Assembly: GCF_000802245.2 (NCBI RefSeq)
Contig: NZ_CP021080.1
Coordinates: 2,542,001-2,606,000, forward strand
Direction: 5' to 3'
From: Streptomyces pluripotens
GTDB lineage: Bacteria; Actinomycetota; Actinomycetes; Streptomycetales; Streptomycetaceae
DNA length: 64,000 nucleotides
Shown: positions 46,734 through 55,320 of the stretch, one piece after another
How the letters are laid out: each line of letters opens with the position of its first letter
Position numbering within the stretch: position 1 is the first letter of the stretch
Program-made: the position numbers and the translations under genes
The notes under the pieces: generated by a model
Database searches by the model: none
What the model saw: only the letters and a program-made list of their open reading frames with translations
What the model was told of the DNA's origin: nothing

Positions 46734-47129
46734 CGGACACTCCTTCGCGGTAGCCGGCGGGACGAACGGCACCGTTGCGTCCGTCTCCCACGGTGAAGAT
46801 CCTCCGACGGCGAGCGAGGGCAGAGCAGGGTCCGATGGGCCTGTCCGCACCGCCCGGCGGTCCCTTTCTCCACGGTCCGGGGGTCCCCACGAGGTGCCTG
46901 GGCTACGGGTTTACAGGAGCCCGACGGCACGGGCCCAGCGGCCGGATGCCGACGGCTGTCGGTCGATGCCCCGGGACCAGCGGCCCACCGGTCGGCCCAG
47001 CCGGTCCCTGGGCCCGCCGGGGTCCACGTCGGCAGAGTTCTCCCCGCGCACGACTGACAGGTTCACCCGGCGCCCCGGACCCGGACCCGCCGGTTCCCGA
47101 CCGCGCACCCGTCCGGAAAGGATGTCCCG
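46734..47129. promoter_or_regulatory. divergent promoter region with DevR-like boxes
   Basis: 396 bp without a gene. GGGTCCGATGGGCC is at 46828-46841 and GGGACCAGCGGCCC at 46973-46986; weaker relatives lie at 46931-46944 and, inverted, at 46994-47008. They sit between the minus-strand small-protein/HPF operon and the Rv1733c-type gene. The 46973 copy is identical to the one at 51061. Confidence 0.6.
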
Positions 47130-47780
47130 ATGCCCAGCACACGCCGCACCCGCCTCACCCAGGCCGTGGGCCGCCACCTGCGCCGGGCCCTCGGCACCGA
47201 GCGGAACGAACTGACCCGCCCCGTGGACCGGGCCCGCAGCCGCGCACTGCTCCTCGCCGCACTCGCACTCGGCCTGGCGACACTGGTCGGTGCCGCGTCC
47301 GCCTGGGCCGACTTCGGCTCGGCCGAACGAGACGCCGCAGCAGCAGCCTCCCACCTGCACCGCACCGACGCGGTCCTGCTCACCCCCGCCCTGGCCACGA
47401 CTGACGCCGACCACGGGACGGCCGTTCGCTACCAGGCCACCGCCACGTGGATCTACCCGCCCGGGCGGCGCCACACCGGCACACTGGAGGTGTCCCGGCA
47501 CGCCACGTCGGGCTCCACCGTCAAGCTCTGGGTCAAAGACACCGGCAGGCTCTCGACCGCCCCGCCCCGCACGACCGAACTGATAGCCAGCGCAGTGTGC
47601 TTGGGTCTGCTCGTCCTCGGCCTCCTGTCCGCGCTCGTCGCCAGCGGTCTCGGCCTCCGGCTGGGCAGCCTGAACCGGCGCGCCTGCACCGCCTGGCAGC
47701 GTTCGTGGGCCGAGGTCGAACCCGTATGGACCGGCCGTACCTCCCGGCGGCGCGGCAACAACGACTCCCGGCGCGGCTGA
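47130..47780 (+). CDS. Rv1733c-type membrane protein
   Basis: 216 aa from ATG 47130. Two membrane spans (about 38-60 and 150-175) flank an extracytoplasmic domain (about 65-145). The layout and the [20 protein letters not shown] start match the Rv1733c family, whose mycobacterial founder belongs to the DosR dormancy regulon. The function is unknown. It is divergent from the small-protein/HPF operon and shares its boxes. Confidence 0.82.
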   Translation: MPSTRRTRLTQAVGRHLRRALGTERNELTRPVDRARSRALLLAALALGLATLVGAASAWADFGSAERDAAAAASHLHRTDAVLLTPALATTDADHGTAVRYQATATWIYPPGRRHTGTLEVSRHATSGSTVKLWVKDTGRLSTAPPRTTELIASAVCLGLLVLGLLSALVASGLGLRLGSLNRRACTAWQRSWAEVEPVWTGRTSRRRGNNDSRRG

Positions 47781-47956
47781 ACCCGCGCGGGCCACCCGCG
47801 ACGAGGATCTTCTCCGGGCCCGCCGTGCGTCTCGTCGGACCGCCCGTACGGGAAAGGAGCCGTCGGGCCCCGCGGTGCGTGTCAGGAGCGTGTGGCAGAC
47901 TGCCAGAGGCCCAACCCGGCCGTTTCCTGCGGTGGATCCAGACATACGGAGAAGCG

Positions 47957-48655
47957 ATGACAGACGACGCGGTGGGCCGGGCGGTCTCCCCGGTCAAGGT
48001 GTTCCTGCTGGACGACCACGAGGTCGTCCGGCGCGGTGTGCACGACCTGCTGGACGCCGAACCCGACCTGACCGTGGTGGGCGAGGCCGCCACGGTCGAA
48101 CAGGCGCTCGCACGCGTCCCGGCGGTACGTCCGGACGTCGCGGTCCTGGACATGCGCCTGCCCGACGGGGACGGCGTCGGTGTCTGCCGCGAGCTGCGTT
48201 CCCGGATGCCGGATCTGGCCTGTCTGATGCTCACTTCCTTCGACGACGAGGAAGCACTGCTCGACTCGATCATGGCCGGCGCCGCCGGATACGTGCTCAA
48301 GCAGATCAACGGCACCGACCTGGTCTCCGCCGTGCGCACGGTCGCCTCGGGGCAGTCCCTGCTCGACCCTGGTGCCACCACCCGGCTGATGTCCCGGCTG
48401 CGCCGCGACGCCGAGCCGGAGACGCCGGACTTCCCCCAGCTCACGGAGCGCGAACGGGAGATCCTCGCGCTGATCGGCGAGGGGTTGACCAACCGCCAGA
48501 TCGGTCAGCGGCTCTACCTCGCCGAAAAGACAGTCAAGAACCACATCTCGCGCCTGCTGGCCAAGCTGGGCGTCGAACGCCGCATCCAGGCCGCCGTCAT
48601 CGCCACCCAGACCCAGGCGGCCCGCGAGCAGGCGGCAGGCTCGACCCTGCGCTGA
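47957..48655 (+). CDS. NarL/DevR (OsdR)-type response regulator
   Basis: 232 aa from ATG 47957. Receiver domain about 13-130 with acidic pocket [11 protein letters not shown] and the phosphorylatable Asp65 in [13 protein letters not shown]. LuxR-type helix-turn-helix about 160-215: [20 protein letters not shown] then [20 protein letters not shown]. The [19 protein letters not shown] start is characteristic of the DevR/DosR group, OsdR in Streptomyces, which governs hypoxia, dormancy and development genes. I infer that it binds the RGGACCRRYGGSCC boxes and is phosphorylated by the kinase at 44168. Confidence 0.92.
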   Translation: MTDDAVGRAVSPVKVFLLDDHEVVRRGVHDLLDAEPDLTVVGEAATVEQALARVPAVRPDVAVLDMRLPDGDGVGVCRELRSRMPDLACLMLTSFDDEEALLDSIMAGAAGYVLKQINGTDLVSAVRTVASGQSLLDPGATTRLMSRLRRDAEPETPDFPQLTEREREILALIGEGLTNRQIGQRLYLAEKTVKNHISRLLAKLGVERRIQAAVIATQTQAAREQAAGSTLR

Positions 48656-48710
48656 GGGCGGCGCCGACCGGCCACAGCGGACCGGCCGACCGGCCGCCTC
48701 ACACACTGCT

Positions 48711-48768
48711 GACGCACGCAGCAGCGGGCCCCGGTGCCGTGGCATCGGGGCCCGCTGCTGCGTGCGTC
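48711..48768. terminator. 23-bp perfect hairpin between convergent genes
   Basis: 48711-48733 pairs with 48746-48768 without mismatch, and the 12-nt loop (GTGCCGTGGCAT) can pair further. It ends inside the GAPDH stop codon (48767-48769). It likely terminates both the regulator and GAPDH transcripts. Confidence 0.85.
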
Positions 48769-49780
48769 AGGCATCGGCGACCAGTGCCGTCAGGTCGAGC
48801 AGCCGGTTGGTGTAGCCCCACTCGTTGTCGTACCAGCCGAAGACCTTGGCAAGGGTGCCGTTGGCCTGGGTCAGGGCCGGGTCGAAGACGCAGGAGGCGG
48901 GGTCGCCTATGACGTCGCGGGAGACGATCGGGGCCGTCGCCACGCGCAGGATGCCGTTCAGCGGACCCACGGCGGCAGCGGCGAAGGCGGCGTTGATCTC
49001 GTCGGCCGTGACCTCGTGGTCCAGCACCACCGTGAGGTCGGTGAGAGAGCCGTCCGCGACCGGCACGCGCACCGCGGTCCCGTCCAGCGCGCCGGACAGT
49101 TGCGGCAGCACGAGGCCGACAGCACGGGCGGCACCGGTGCTGGTCGGGATGATGCTCAGGGCCGCCGAGCGGGCCCGGCGCAGGTCCTTGTGCGGGCCGT
49201 CGAGCAGGTTCTGGTCGTTGGTGTAGCCGTGGACGGTGGTCAGCAGACCCCGCTCGATGCCGAAGGTCTCGTCGAGCACCTTGACCATCGGCGCGAGGCA
49301 GTTGGTGGTGCACGAGGCGGCCGAGACGACCTGGTGGCGGTGGCGGTCGTAGGTGGTGTCGTTGACGCCCATCACAATGGTGGCGTCCATGTCCTTACCG
49401 GGAGCCGACAGCAGCACGGTGTGGGCTCCGGCCTTCAGGTGCAAGGCGGCGGAGTCACGGTCGCGGAAGCGTCCGGTGGACTCGATGACCGTGTCGGCGC
49501 CCCAGTCGGACCAGCGCAGGGCCGAGGGATCGCGCTCGCTCGTGACGTCGATGCGCGTGCCGTCGATGATGATCGAGCTGTCGTCGTGGAGGACCTCGCG
49601 TCCGATGCGCCCGAAAGTCGAGTCGTACTCCAGCAGGTGGGCCAGGGTGGCCGGGGGCGCGACATCGTTGATCGCGACCACCCTGATGTCCTGGGTGCCC
49701 GCCTCGGCGCGGTCCAGGGCGGCACGCAGGTAGGCGCGGCCGATGCGGCCGAAACCGTTGATGCCGACACGTACGCTCAT
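48767..49780 (-). CDS. gap: type I glyceraldehyde-3-phosphate dehydrogenase
   Basis: 337 aa from ATG 49780, with AAGGAGTT upstream. The Rossmann start VRVGINGFGRIGRAYLRAAL, catalytic Cys157 in SAASCTTNCLAPM, His184 in TTVHGYTNDQN, and the WYDNEWGYTNRL end are intact. It oxidises glyceraldehyde-3-P with NAD+ or the reverse. Its place among dormancy genes suggests a condition-specific isoform beside the housekeeping one; it could use the glyceraldehyde-3-P made by phosphoketolase. The 286-bp upstream spacer holds no gene and only a weak box (near 49816-49832). Confidence 0.95.
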   Translation of the reverse strand: MSVRVGINGFGRIGRAYLRAALDRAEAGTQDIRVVAINDVAPPATLAHLLEYDSTFGRIGREVLHDDSSIIIDGTRIDVTSERDPSALRWSDWGADTVIESTGRFRDRDSAALHLKAGAHTVLLSAPGKDMDATIVMGVNDTTYDRHRHQVVSAASCTTNCLAPMVKVLDETFGIERGLLTTVHGYTNDQNLLDGPHKDLRRARSAALSIIPTSTGAARAVGLVLPQLSGALDGTAVRVPVADGSLTDLTVVLDHEVTADEINAAFAAAAVGPLNGILRVATAPIVSRDVIGDPASCVFDPALTQANGTLAKVFGWYDNEWGYTNRLLDLTALVADA

Positions 49781-50066
49781 GAGGGTGAACTCCTTTTCGG
49801 TAGGGGGATGCCGATGGTCCGGGACCGTCCGGCGAGGCCGCAGGGGCGGGGGCGTGCCGCGACCAGGGCGATGACCTGGTGTGCACCGCCGGGTGCCCGC
49901 CTACCGCGGCTTGGGGCCGTACCGCGAGGTGTCCCCGGCGCCGGACCTCCCGGGACACACACCGTTCGCCGGCCTTGGGCACCCACCGCGTGTTCCACAG
50001 CCCCGCCCCGGCTGCACGGCGAGCCGCTGAGCGGCCGGGGGCGGGGGTCCGTCCCGCACGAACGGG

Positions 50067-50975
50067 TCAGGCGTGCGCGATGACCGCGACCGGGGCGGTG
50101 GCGTGGTGCAGCACGGCGTGCGTGACGCTGCCGATGTGGGCGCCGAGGGCGCCCTCGCGGACACGACGGCCCACGACCACCAGGGAAGCCTCGCGGGAGG
50201 CGTCGATCAGGCGGACGGAGGGACTGCCGTAGCCGGGCTCCTCAACGACCTCCACGTCCGGGAACTTCTCCCGCCAGGGGCTGAGTTCCTCGGTCAGCAT
50301 GGCGGCGTCGCGCTGCTCGAGTGCCTGCTCCACCGCGGGCTCCAGAGCCGCGCCGTAGACGTAGTAGGGCGGCGGGTTGGAGCCGTGCACGACGCGCAGC
50401 GGGGCGTTGCGGCGCGCGGCGGCCTCGAAGGCGAAGCCGATGAGCGCGTCATGGGGACGACCGACGTCGAGTCCGAGGACCACGGGGCGGAAGGAGTCGC
50501 CGGTGGAGGCGGCGCCGGCTGCCGCGTCCGTCTCGTGCTCGTCCGCGGCCTGCTCACCGGCGCGCACCAGCACGACGGGCCGTTCGGTGTGCGCCACCGC
50601 CGAGAGGCCGACCGAGCCGATCAGGAAGCCGCCGATCCCGCCGAGCCCACGCGAGCCGAGGACGAGCAGTTCGGCTTCCCGCGCGACACGGGCGAGGGCC
50701 TCGGCGGGCCGTCCGGTCAGCTGCTCGGTGGTCACCTCGATGCCGGGGTGCCGCAGCCGCAGGCCCTCGGCGGCCTCCTTGAGGATCCCCTCGGTCCCGT
50801 GCTGGTGGGTCTCCGCTCCGAGCAGCGGAGCCTGCGCCACGGGATCCGGTACGGGCTCCCACACCTGAACCAGTCTCACCGGCAGTCCGCGTAGCGCCGC
50901 CTCGCGGCCCGCCCATTCGGCGGCGGCCCGGCTCTCGGGCGAGCCGTCGATACCTACGGTGATGGTGCGGGACAT
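50067..50975 (-). CDS. two-domain universal stress protein
   Basis: 302 aa from ATG 50975, with a GGAGGAGGAG ribosome site. Two Usp folds: residues 1-145 (ITVGIDGSPESRAAAEWAGR, ending LVLGSRGLGGIGGFLIGSVG) and 160-302 (VVLGLDVGRPHDALIGFAFE, ending LVVVGRRVREGALGAHIGSV). The first carries the ATP-binding G-x2-G-x9-G-S pattern. Two-domain Usps are prominent members of DosR-type regulons. Divergent from the nitroreductase gene across the box region. Confidence 0.93.
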   Translation of the reverse strand: MSRTITVGIDGSPESRAAAEWAGREAALRGLPVRLVQVWEPVPDPVAQAPLLGAETHQHGTEGILKEAAEGLRLRHPGIEVTTEQLTGRPAEALARVAREAELLVLGSRGLGGIGGFLIGSVGLSAVAHTERPVVLVRAGEQAADEHETDAAAGAASTGDSFRPVVLGLDVGRPHDALIGFAFEAAARRNAPLRVVHGSNPPPYYVYGAALEPAVEQALEQRDAAMLTEELSPWREKFPDVEVVEEPGYGSPSVRLIDASREASLVVVGRRVREGALGAHIGSVTHAVLHHATAPVAVIAHA

Positions 50976-51394
50976 GATCTCCTCCTCCTGGACCGAAAAA
51001 CCCTGTCCCAGCGTGGCGTTCAGGGCCGCTGCGGGTCAGGGGCCGCTGGTCCTCCTGCGGGGGACCAGCGGCCCCCCGCAGGCCGGCCCCGTCAAGACAG
51101 ACCGTGGGCGAGGCTGTCGGAACATCGGTGGGTGACGACAGCACGAGTTGGGCAAGTCCGTGCGGGATGCTCGGACTTCACCACCCGAGTGCACCCCGGG
51201 GCCGACGGGACAGAATGTCGGGCTGGTGGGCCCGGCCAGGGTGCCACCGGCGTCGGTGCGCTGCGGTGCCGCACGCGTGCGGTGATCGACCGTGCCCTGA
51301 CCGGCCCGGTGAAAGGACCGTCCGGCCCCTCACGATGAGGCCGCGATGCTCTCACGCTTGTCACACACACCTTTCTGCACGGGAGGAAGCCATC
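50976..51394. promoter_or_regulatory. divergent promoter usp / nitroreductase with inverted DevR-like boxes
   Basis: 419 bp without a gene. GGGGCCGCTGGTCC (51039-51052) and GGACCAGCGGCCCC (51062-51075) form a perfect 14-bp inverted pair with a 9-nt spacer. The right copy with its leading G is identical to the box at 46973. A second, unrelated inverted repeat is AAGTCCG (51154-51160) with CGGACTT (51172-51178). Confidence 0.65.
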
Positions 51395-52411
51395 ATGCGT
51401 ACCGCGACCCTCGACGCCGCGCCCCTCGACGCCGCGGCCCTCGACGCCGCGACCCTGGAGGCCTGCATCCCGGCGGCCGTGGCCGCGCCCTCGGTCTGCA
51501 ACACCCAGCCGTGGCGCTTCCGGCTCGCTCCGGAGTCCGCCGCACTGGAGGTGCACGCCGTCCCGGAACGCGCCCTGCGCCACGCGGATCCGGTCGGCCG
51601 GGCCCTGCACCTGTCCGTCGGCGCCTGCGTCTTCAACCTCCGCGTCGCGGCAGCCCACTTCGGTCGGACACCCGTCGTCCGTCTGCTGCCGGATCCCGGG
51701 GATCCGGGATTGCTCGCCACGCTCCGGCTGTCCGGGCCCCTCCGCCGCCCGACGCGGCACCTCGCCGGCCTCTACCCGGCGATCCGGCACCGCCACAGCA
51801 GCAGGTTCCCCTTCTCCCGCAGGCCGCTTCCGTCGCACGTTCAAACCGAACTCACCGAAGCCGCCCATGCGGAAGGCGCTTCGCTCACCTTTCCCGGGCC
51901 CGCCGAGACGGCACGTCTGCTGCGCCTGACCGGGGAGGCCGAGCACCGCAACCGCACCGACCCCGAACGGGCCGCGGAAAGCCGCCGGTGGGTACACCGC
52001 GACCCCTACGACGCCGCCGACACCGGCATGCCGCGAGCCGCGTTGGGACTCCAGGACGCACAGGAACAGCTGCCCATGCGGGACTTCACCGCACAGCGGC
52101 ACACCGAGCGGCTCCCCGCCAAGCCCTTCGAGTCCCTCCCGTCGGTAGCCCTGCTGACCACCGGGCACGACCGCCGCAGCGACTGGTTGCGCGCCGGGCA
52201 GGCGCTGGAGCACGTCCTACTGGCGGCCACGACGCACGGTGTGCGGGCTTCTCTGCTCCACCAGCCGATGGAGTGGCCCGACCTGCGCCACGACCTGACC
52301 CCGGTACCGAACGTCACGGGGCACGCGCAGATGCTGATCCGTCTCGGGTACGGCCCGCAGGGCCCGGCCACTCCCCGGCGTACACCGGAGCAGGTGTACG
52401 ACGCCGGGTGA
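51395..52411 (+). CDS. Acg-type nitroreductase-family protein
   Basis: 338 aa from ATG 51395, with GGGAGGAAG upstream. It resembles the Acg / Rv3131 branch of flavin nitroreductase folds found in DosR regulons: VAAPSVCNTQPWRFRL near 28, RHRHSSRFPFSRRPLP near 130, and the late GVRASLLHQPMEWPDLRHDL. Acg proteins may store rather than turn over FMN. A 15-bp unit repeats three times at the start of the gene, encoding LDAA-x units. Confidence 0.85.
   Translation: MRTATLDAAPLDAAALDAATLEACIPAAVAAPSVCNTQPWRFRLAPESAALEVHAVPERALRHADPVGRALHLSVGACVFNLRVAAAHFGRTPVVRLLPDPGDPGLLATLRLSGPLRRPTRHLAGLYPAIRHRHSSRFPFSRRPLPSHVQTELTEAAHAEGASLTFPGPAETARLLRLTGEAEHRNRTDPERAAESRRWVHRDPYDAADTGMPRAALGLQDAQEQLPMRDFTAQRHTERLPAKPFESLPSVALLTTGHDRRSDWLRAGQALEHVLLAATTHGVRASLLHQPMEWPDLRHDLTPVPNVTGHAQMLIRLGYGPQGPATPRRTPEQVYDAG
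51406..51450 (+). repeat. 15-bp in-frame repeat, three copies
   Basis: GACCCTCGACGCCGC and two close variants (first bases differ) run in tandem and encode Thr/Pro/Ala-Leu-Asp-Ala-Ala. A fourth copy has diverged to LEA. It lies ahead of the conserved nitroreductase domain. Confidence 0.8.
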
Positions 52412-52495
52412 GGAAGCCCCGCCGAGTGCCGCACCGGCAGAGCGGGCAGAGCCGACGAGGCCCCGCGGGCGGTACGGCGGCTGGCGCCGAGGCGA

Positions 52496-53656
52496 CTACG
52501 CGTCCGCGTACTTCGCGTCCGCCGCCGGGTCCAGCGCCAGCCGGTACCCCCGCTTCACCACCGTCTGGATCAGTTTCGGCGTGCCCAGCGCGGTACGCAG
52601 GCGGGCCATGGCCGTCTCCACGGCGTGTTCATCGCGGCCGGCGCCCGGCAGGGCCCGGAGGAGGTCGGCCCGGGACACGACCCAACCCGGCCGCCGGGAC
52701 AGGGCCCGCAGCAAGGACATCCCGGCTGGGGGCACCGGCTTCAGGACGTCGTCCACCAGGACCGCGTGGCCCCGGATCTCCACCCGGTGGCCGGCGATGG
52801 GCAGCGCGCGGGCACGGGCCGGGAGTTCCCGGCACAGGAGCTGGACGAGCGGGCCGAGGCGGAAGCGGTCCGGCTGAACCGTGTCCACCCCGCGCGCCTG
52901 CAGCGGCAGGGCCGTGACCGGACCGACGCAGGCCGGCAGGACATCCTGGGACAGGGCGGCCAGCAGCTCGGCCAGCAGGCCCCGGTCCTCGGCGCGCGAG
53001 AGGAAAGAAGCCGCGGCGGGGGCGCTGGTGAAGGTGAGGGCGTCCAGACCTCGGGAGACGGCCCCGTCCAAGAGTCGGTCCAGGGGGGTGACGTCCTCCG
53101 GGGGCATCCAGCGGTAGACCGGGACCGGGACCACTTGCGCTCCCCCTGCCCGCAGCGACTCCACGAATCCCGGCAGCGGTTCGCCGTGCAACTGCACCGC
53201 GATACGGCGGCCGTCGACCCCCTCCTCCAGGAGGCGGCCGAGCACCTCCGCCATGGACTCCGACGAAGGCGACCACTCCTCGGTCAGTCCGGCCGCTCGG
53301 ATGGCGCCCTTGACCTTGGGGCCCCGGGCCAGCAGTTCGATCCCCCGCAGCCGGTCGAGCAACTGCTCACCGAGCCCCCAGCCGTCGGCGGCCTCCACCC
53401 AGCCGCGGAAGCCGATCGCGGTGGTCGCCACGACCACCTCTGGTGGCTGGTCGATGATCTCCTCGGTGGCGGCGAGGAGTTCACCGTCGTCGGCGAGCGG
53501 CACGATCCGCAGGGCGGGCGCGTGCAGGACGGCGGCGCCGCGCCGCTGGAGCAGGGCGCCCAGTTCGTCGGCCCGGCGCGCGGCGGTCACACCTACGGTG
53601 AATCCCGTGAGCGGCCCGAGTTCCGGACGTCCGGGGTGCTGCTCTTCGTCGTACAT
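52496..53656 (-). CDS. nnaR: HemD-like / winged-helix regulator (NnaR-type)
   Basis: 386 aa from ATG 53656. The first two thirds fold as uroporphyrinogen-III synthase (LTGFTVGVTAARRADELGAL near 15, FTSAPAAASFL near 210). The last 100 residues are an OmpR-type winged helix (RRPGWVVSRADLLRALPGAG, VETAMARLRTALG, IQTVVKRGYRL). This fusion is the NnaR type, which in Streptomyces works with GlnR on nitrate/nitrite assimilation genes. Located just downstream of narK on the same strand, which supports the call. Any enzymatic activity is uncertain. Confidence 0.88.
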   Translation of the reverse strand: MYDEEQHPGRPELGPLTGFTVGVTAARRADELGALLQRRGAAVLHAPALRIVPLADDGELLAATEEIIDQPPEVVVATTAIGFRGWVEAADGWGLGEQLLDRLRGIELLARGPKVKGAIRAAGLTEEWSPSSESMAEVLGRLLEEGVDGRRIAVQLHGEPLPGFVESLRAGGAQVVPVPVYRWMPPEDVTPLDRLLDGAVSRGLDALTFTSAPAAASFLSRAEDRGLLAELLAALSQDVLPACVGPVTALPLQARGVDTVQPDRFRLGPLVQLLCRELPARARALPIAGHRVEIRGHAVLVDDVLKPVPPAGMSLLRALSRRPGWVVSRADLLRALPGAGRDEHAVETAMARLRTALGTPKLIQTVVKRGYRLALDPAADAKYADA

Positions 53657-53743
53657 GGGGCTCTCCTAGCTGACCGGAACGCCGATCGAGCCTGTCAACG
53701 GCGCGTGACAGGCTCGGTTCGGGTTGATGTCACCGGTGTTACG

Positions 53744-55132
53744 TCACACTTCCGCGTAGTTGAGCTGCGGCTTCGTCTCGGCCGAGGCACCGGCCTGGAC
53801 CTGGTCGAAAGCCGGTCGGCGAAGGTATACGGCCCAGGTGACCGCGAAGCAGACGGAGTAGTAGAGGAGGAAGGCGACGAATGCTCCGGTGCCGGAGCCT
53901 ACCGAGAGGAAGGACTGGCGCAGCGCCAGGTTGATGCCGAGGCCGCCGAGCGCGCCCACGGCACCGATCAGGGCCATGGCGGCACCGGACAGGCGTCGTG
54001 CGTACACGGCCGCCTCCTCGCCCACCATGCCCGTGGCCGCGGCCTTGGCCCGGAAGATGCCCGGGATCATCTTGTACGTGGAGCCGTTGCCCACGCCGGT
54101 GAGGACGAACAGGGCGATGAATCCGCCGATGAACAACGGCAGCGACTTCTGCACCGAGGCGAGGACGATGACCGCCGACGCCACCGCCATCAGCCCGAAG
54201 TTCCACAGGGTGATCTTGGCTCCGCCCAGCCGGTCGGCCAACTGCCCGCCGACGGGTCGGATCAGCGATCCCAGCAACGGGCCGATGAAGGTGAGCGAGG
54301 CGGCCTGCAGGGGGGTACGACCGAACTGGCTCTGCAGCACGAGCCCGAAGGCGAAGCTGTAGCCGATGAAGGAGCCGAAGGTGCCGATGTAGAGGAAGGA
54401 CATGATCCAGGTGTGGCTGTCGCTCACGGCCTCCTTGGCCGCACCGGTGTCGTTGCGCACCGGCGCGAGGTTGTCCATGTTCCATGCGCTCAGCACGGTC
54501 GCGAGAACGATCAGCGGGATGTAGACCGCCAGCAGCACCCGCGGATGGCTGGCTCCGGCGACGCCGATGACCAGCAAAGCCACCAGCTGGACCACGGCGA
54601 CGCCGATGTTTCCGCCGCCCGCGTTCATGCCGAGGGCCCAGCCTTTGAGGCGCAGCGGGTAGAAGTTGTTGATGTTGGTCATCGAGGAGGCGAAGTTCGC
54701 CCCGCCCACGCCGGTGAGGACCGCGACGGCCATGAACGTGGCGTACGAGGTTCCGGGTTCCATCACCACCAGCAGCGCCACGGTCGGGACCAGCAGCAGA
54801 CCCGCGCTGAAGATGGTCCAGTTCCGGCCGCCGAACCGGGCCACGGCGAAGCCGTAGGGGACGCGCAGGACTCCGCCCACCAGCGAGGCGACGGCGACCA
54901 GGAAGAACTTGCCGGCCGGGTCGATCCCGTACGCGGACCCCATGAAGAGGGCCAGCACCGAGTACATGCTCCAGACGGAGAACCCGATGTGCTCGGAGAT
55001 CACCGAGAAGGCCAGGTTTCGCCGGGCGATCCGCTTGCCCTGGAGCTCCCAGAAGGTCTCGTCCTCGGGATCCCACTGTGCGATCCAGCGGGCCCCCTTG
55101 TGGGGTGCGCCGGCGGTGCTCGGAACTGTCAT
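53744..55132 (-). CDS. narK: NarK-type nitrate/nitrite transporter
   Basis: 462 aa from ATG 55132. An MFS protein with about 12 spans and the NarK signature regions: GGVLRVPYGFAVARFGGRNW near 85, the GGANFASSMTNINNFYPLRL nitrate-binding segment near 145, and GNGSTYKMIPGIFRAKA near 350. It moves nitrate in or nitrite out. Upstream of nnaR by 87 bp on the same strand. No nitrate reductase lies in the window. Confidence 0.94.
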   Translation of the reverse strand: MTVPSTAGAPHKGARWIAQWDPEDETFWELQGKRIARRNLAFSVISEHIGFSVWSMYSVLALFMGSAYGIDPAGKFFLVAVASLVGGVLRVPYGFAVARFGGRNWTIFSAGLLLVPTVALLVVMEPGTSYATFMAVAVLTGVGGANFASSMTNINNFYPLRLKGWALGMNAGGGNIGVAVVQLVALLVIGVAGASHPRVLLAVYIPLIVLATVLSAWNMDNLAPVRNDTGAAKEAVSDSHTWIMSFLYIGTFGSFIGYSFAFGLVLQSQFGRTPLQAASLTFIGPLLGSLIRPVGGQLADRLGGAKITLWNFGLMAVASAVIVLASVQKSLPLFIGGFIALFVLTGVGNGSTYKMIPGIFRAKAAATGMVGEEAAVYARRLSGAAMALIGAVGALGGLGINLALRQSFLSVGSGTGAFVAFLLYYSVCFAVTWAVYLRRPAFDQVQAGASAETKPQLNYAEV

Positions 55133-55320
55133 CTCATGCCTCCACGGTGCTCCGGTGCCCAGGTGTCGTGCTGCCGTTGGGTCCCGAAGGTAGGGAGGGC
55201 GCGTTTCCGGCCTGTGGCTGCGAGTGACCAGAAGGGAACGTTGCTCTCACCCCGCGGGGGGACGGGATGAGAGGTCTCGGGCGGTCGCGAAGGCGGTCGC
55301 GTCAGCCGCAGGCGGTCACG

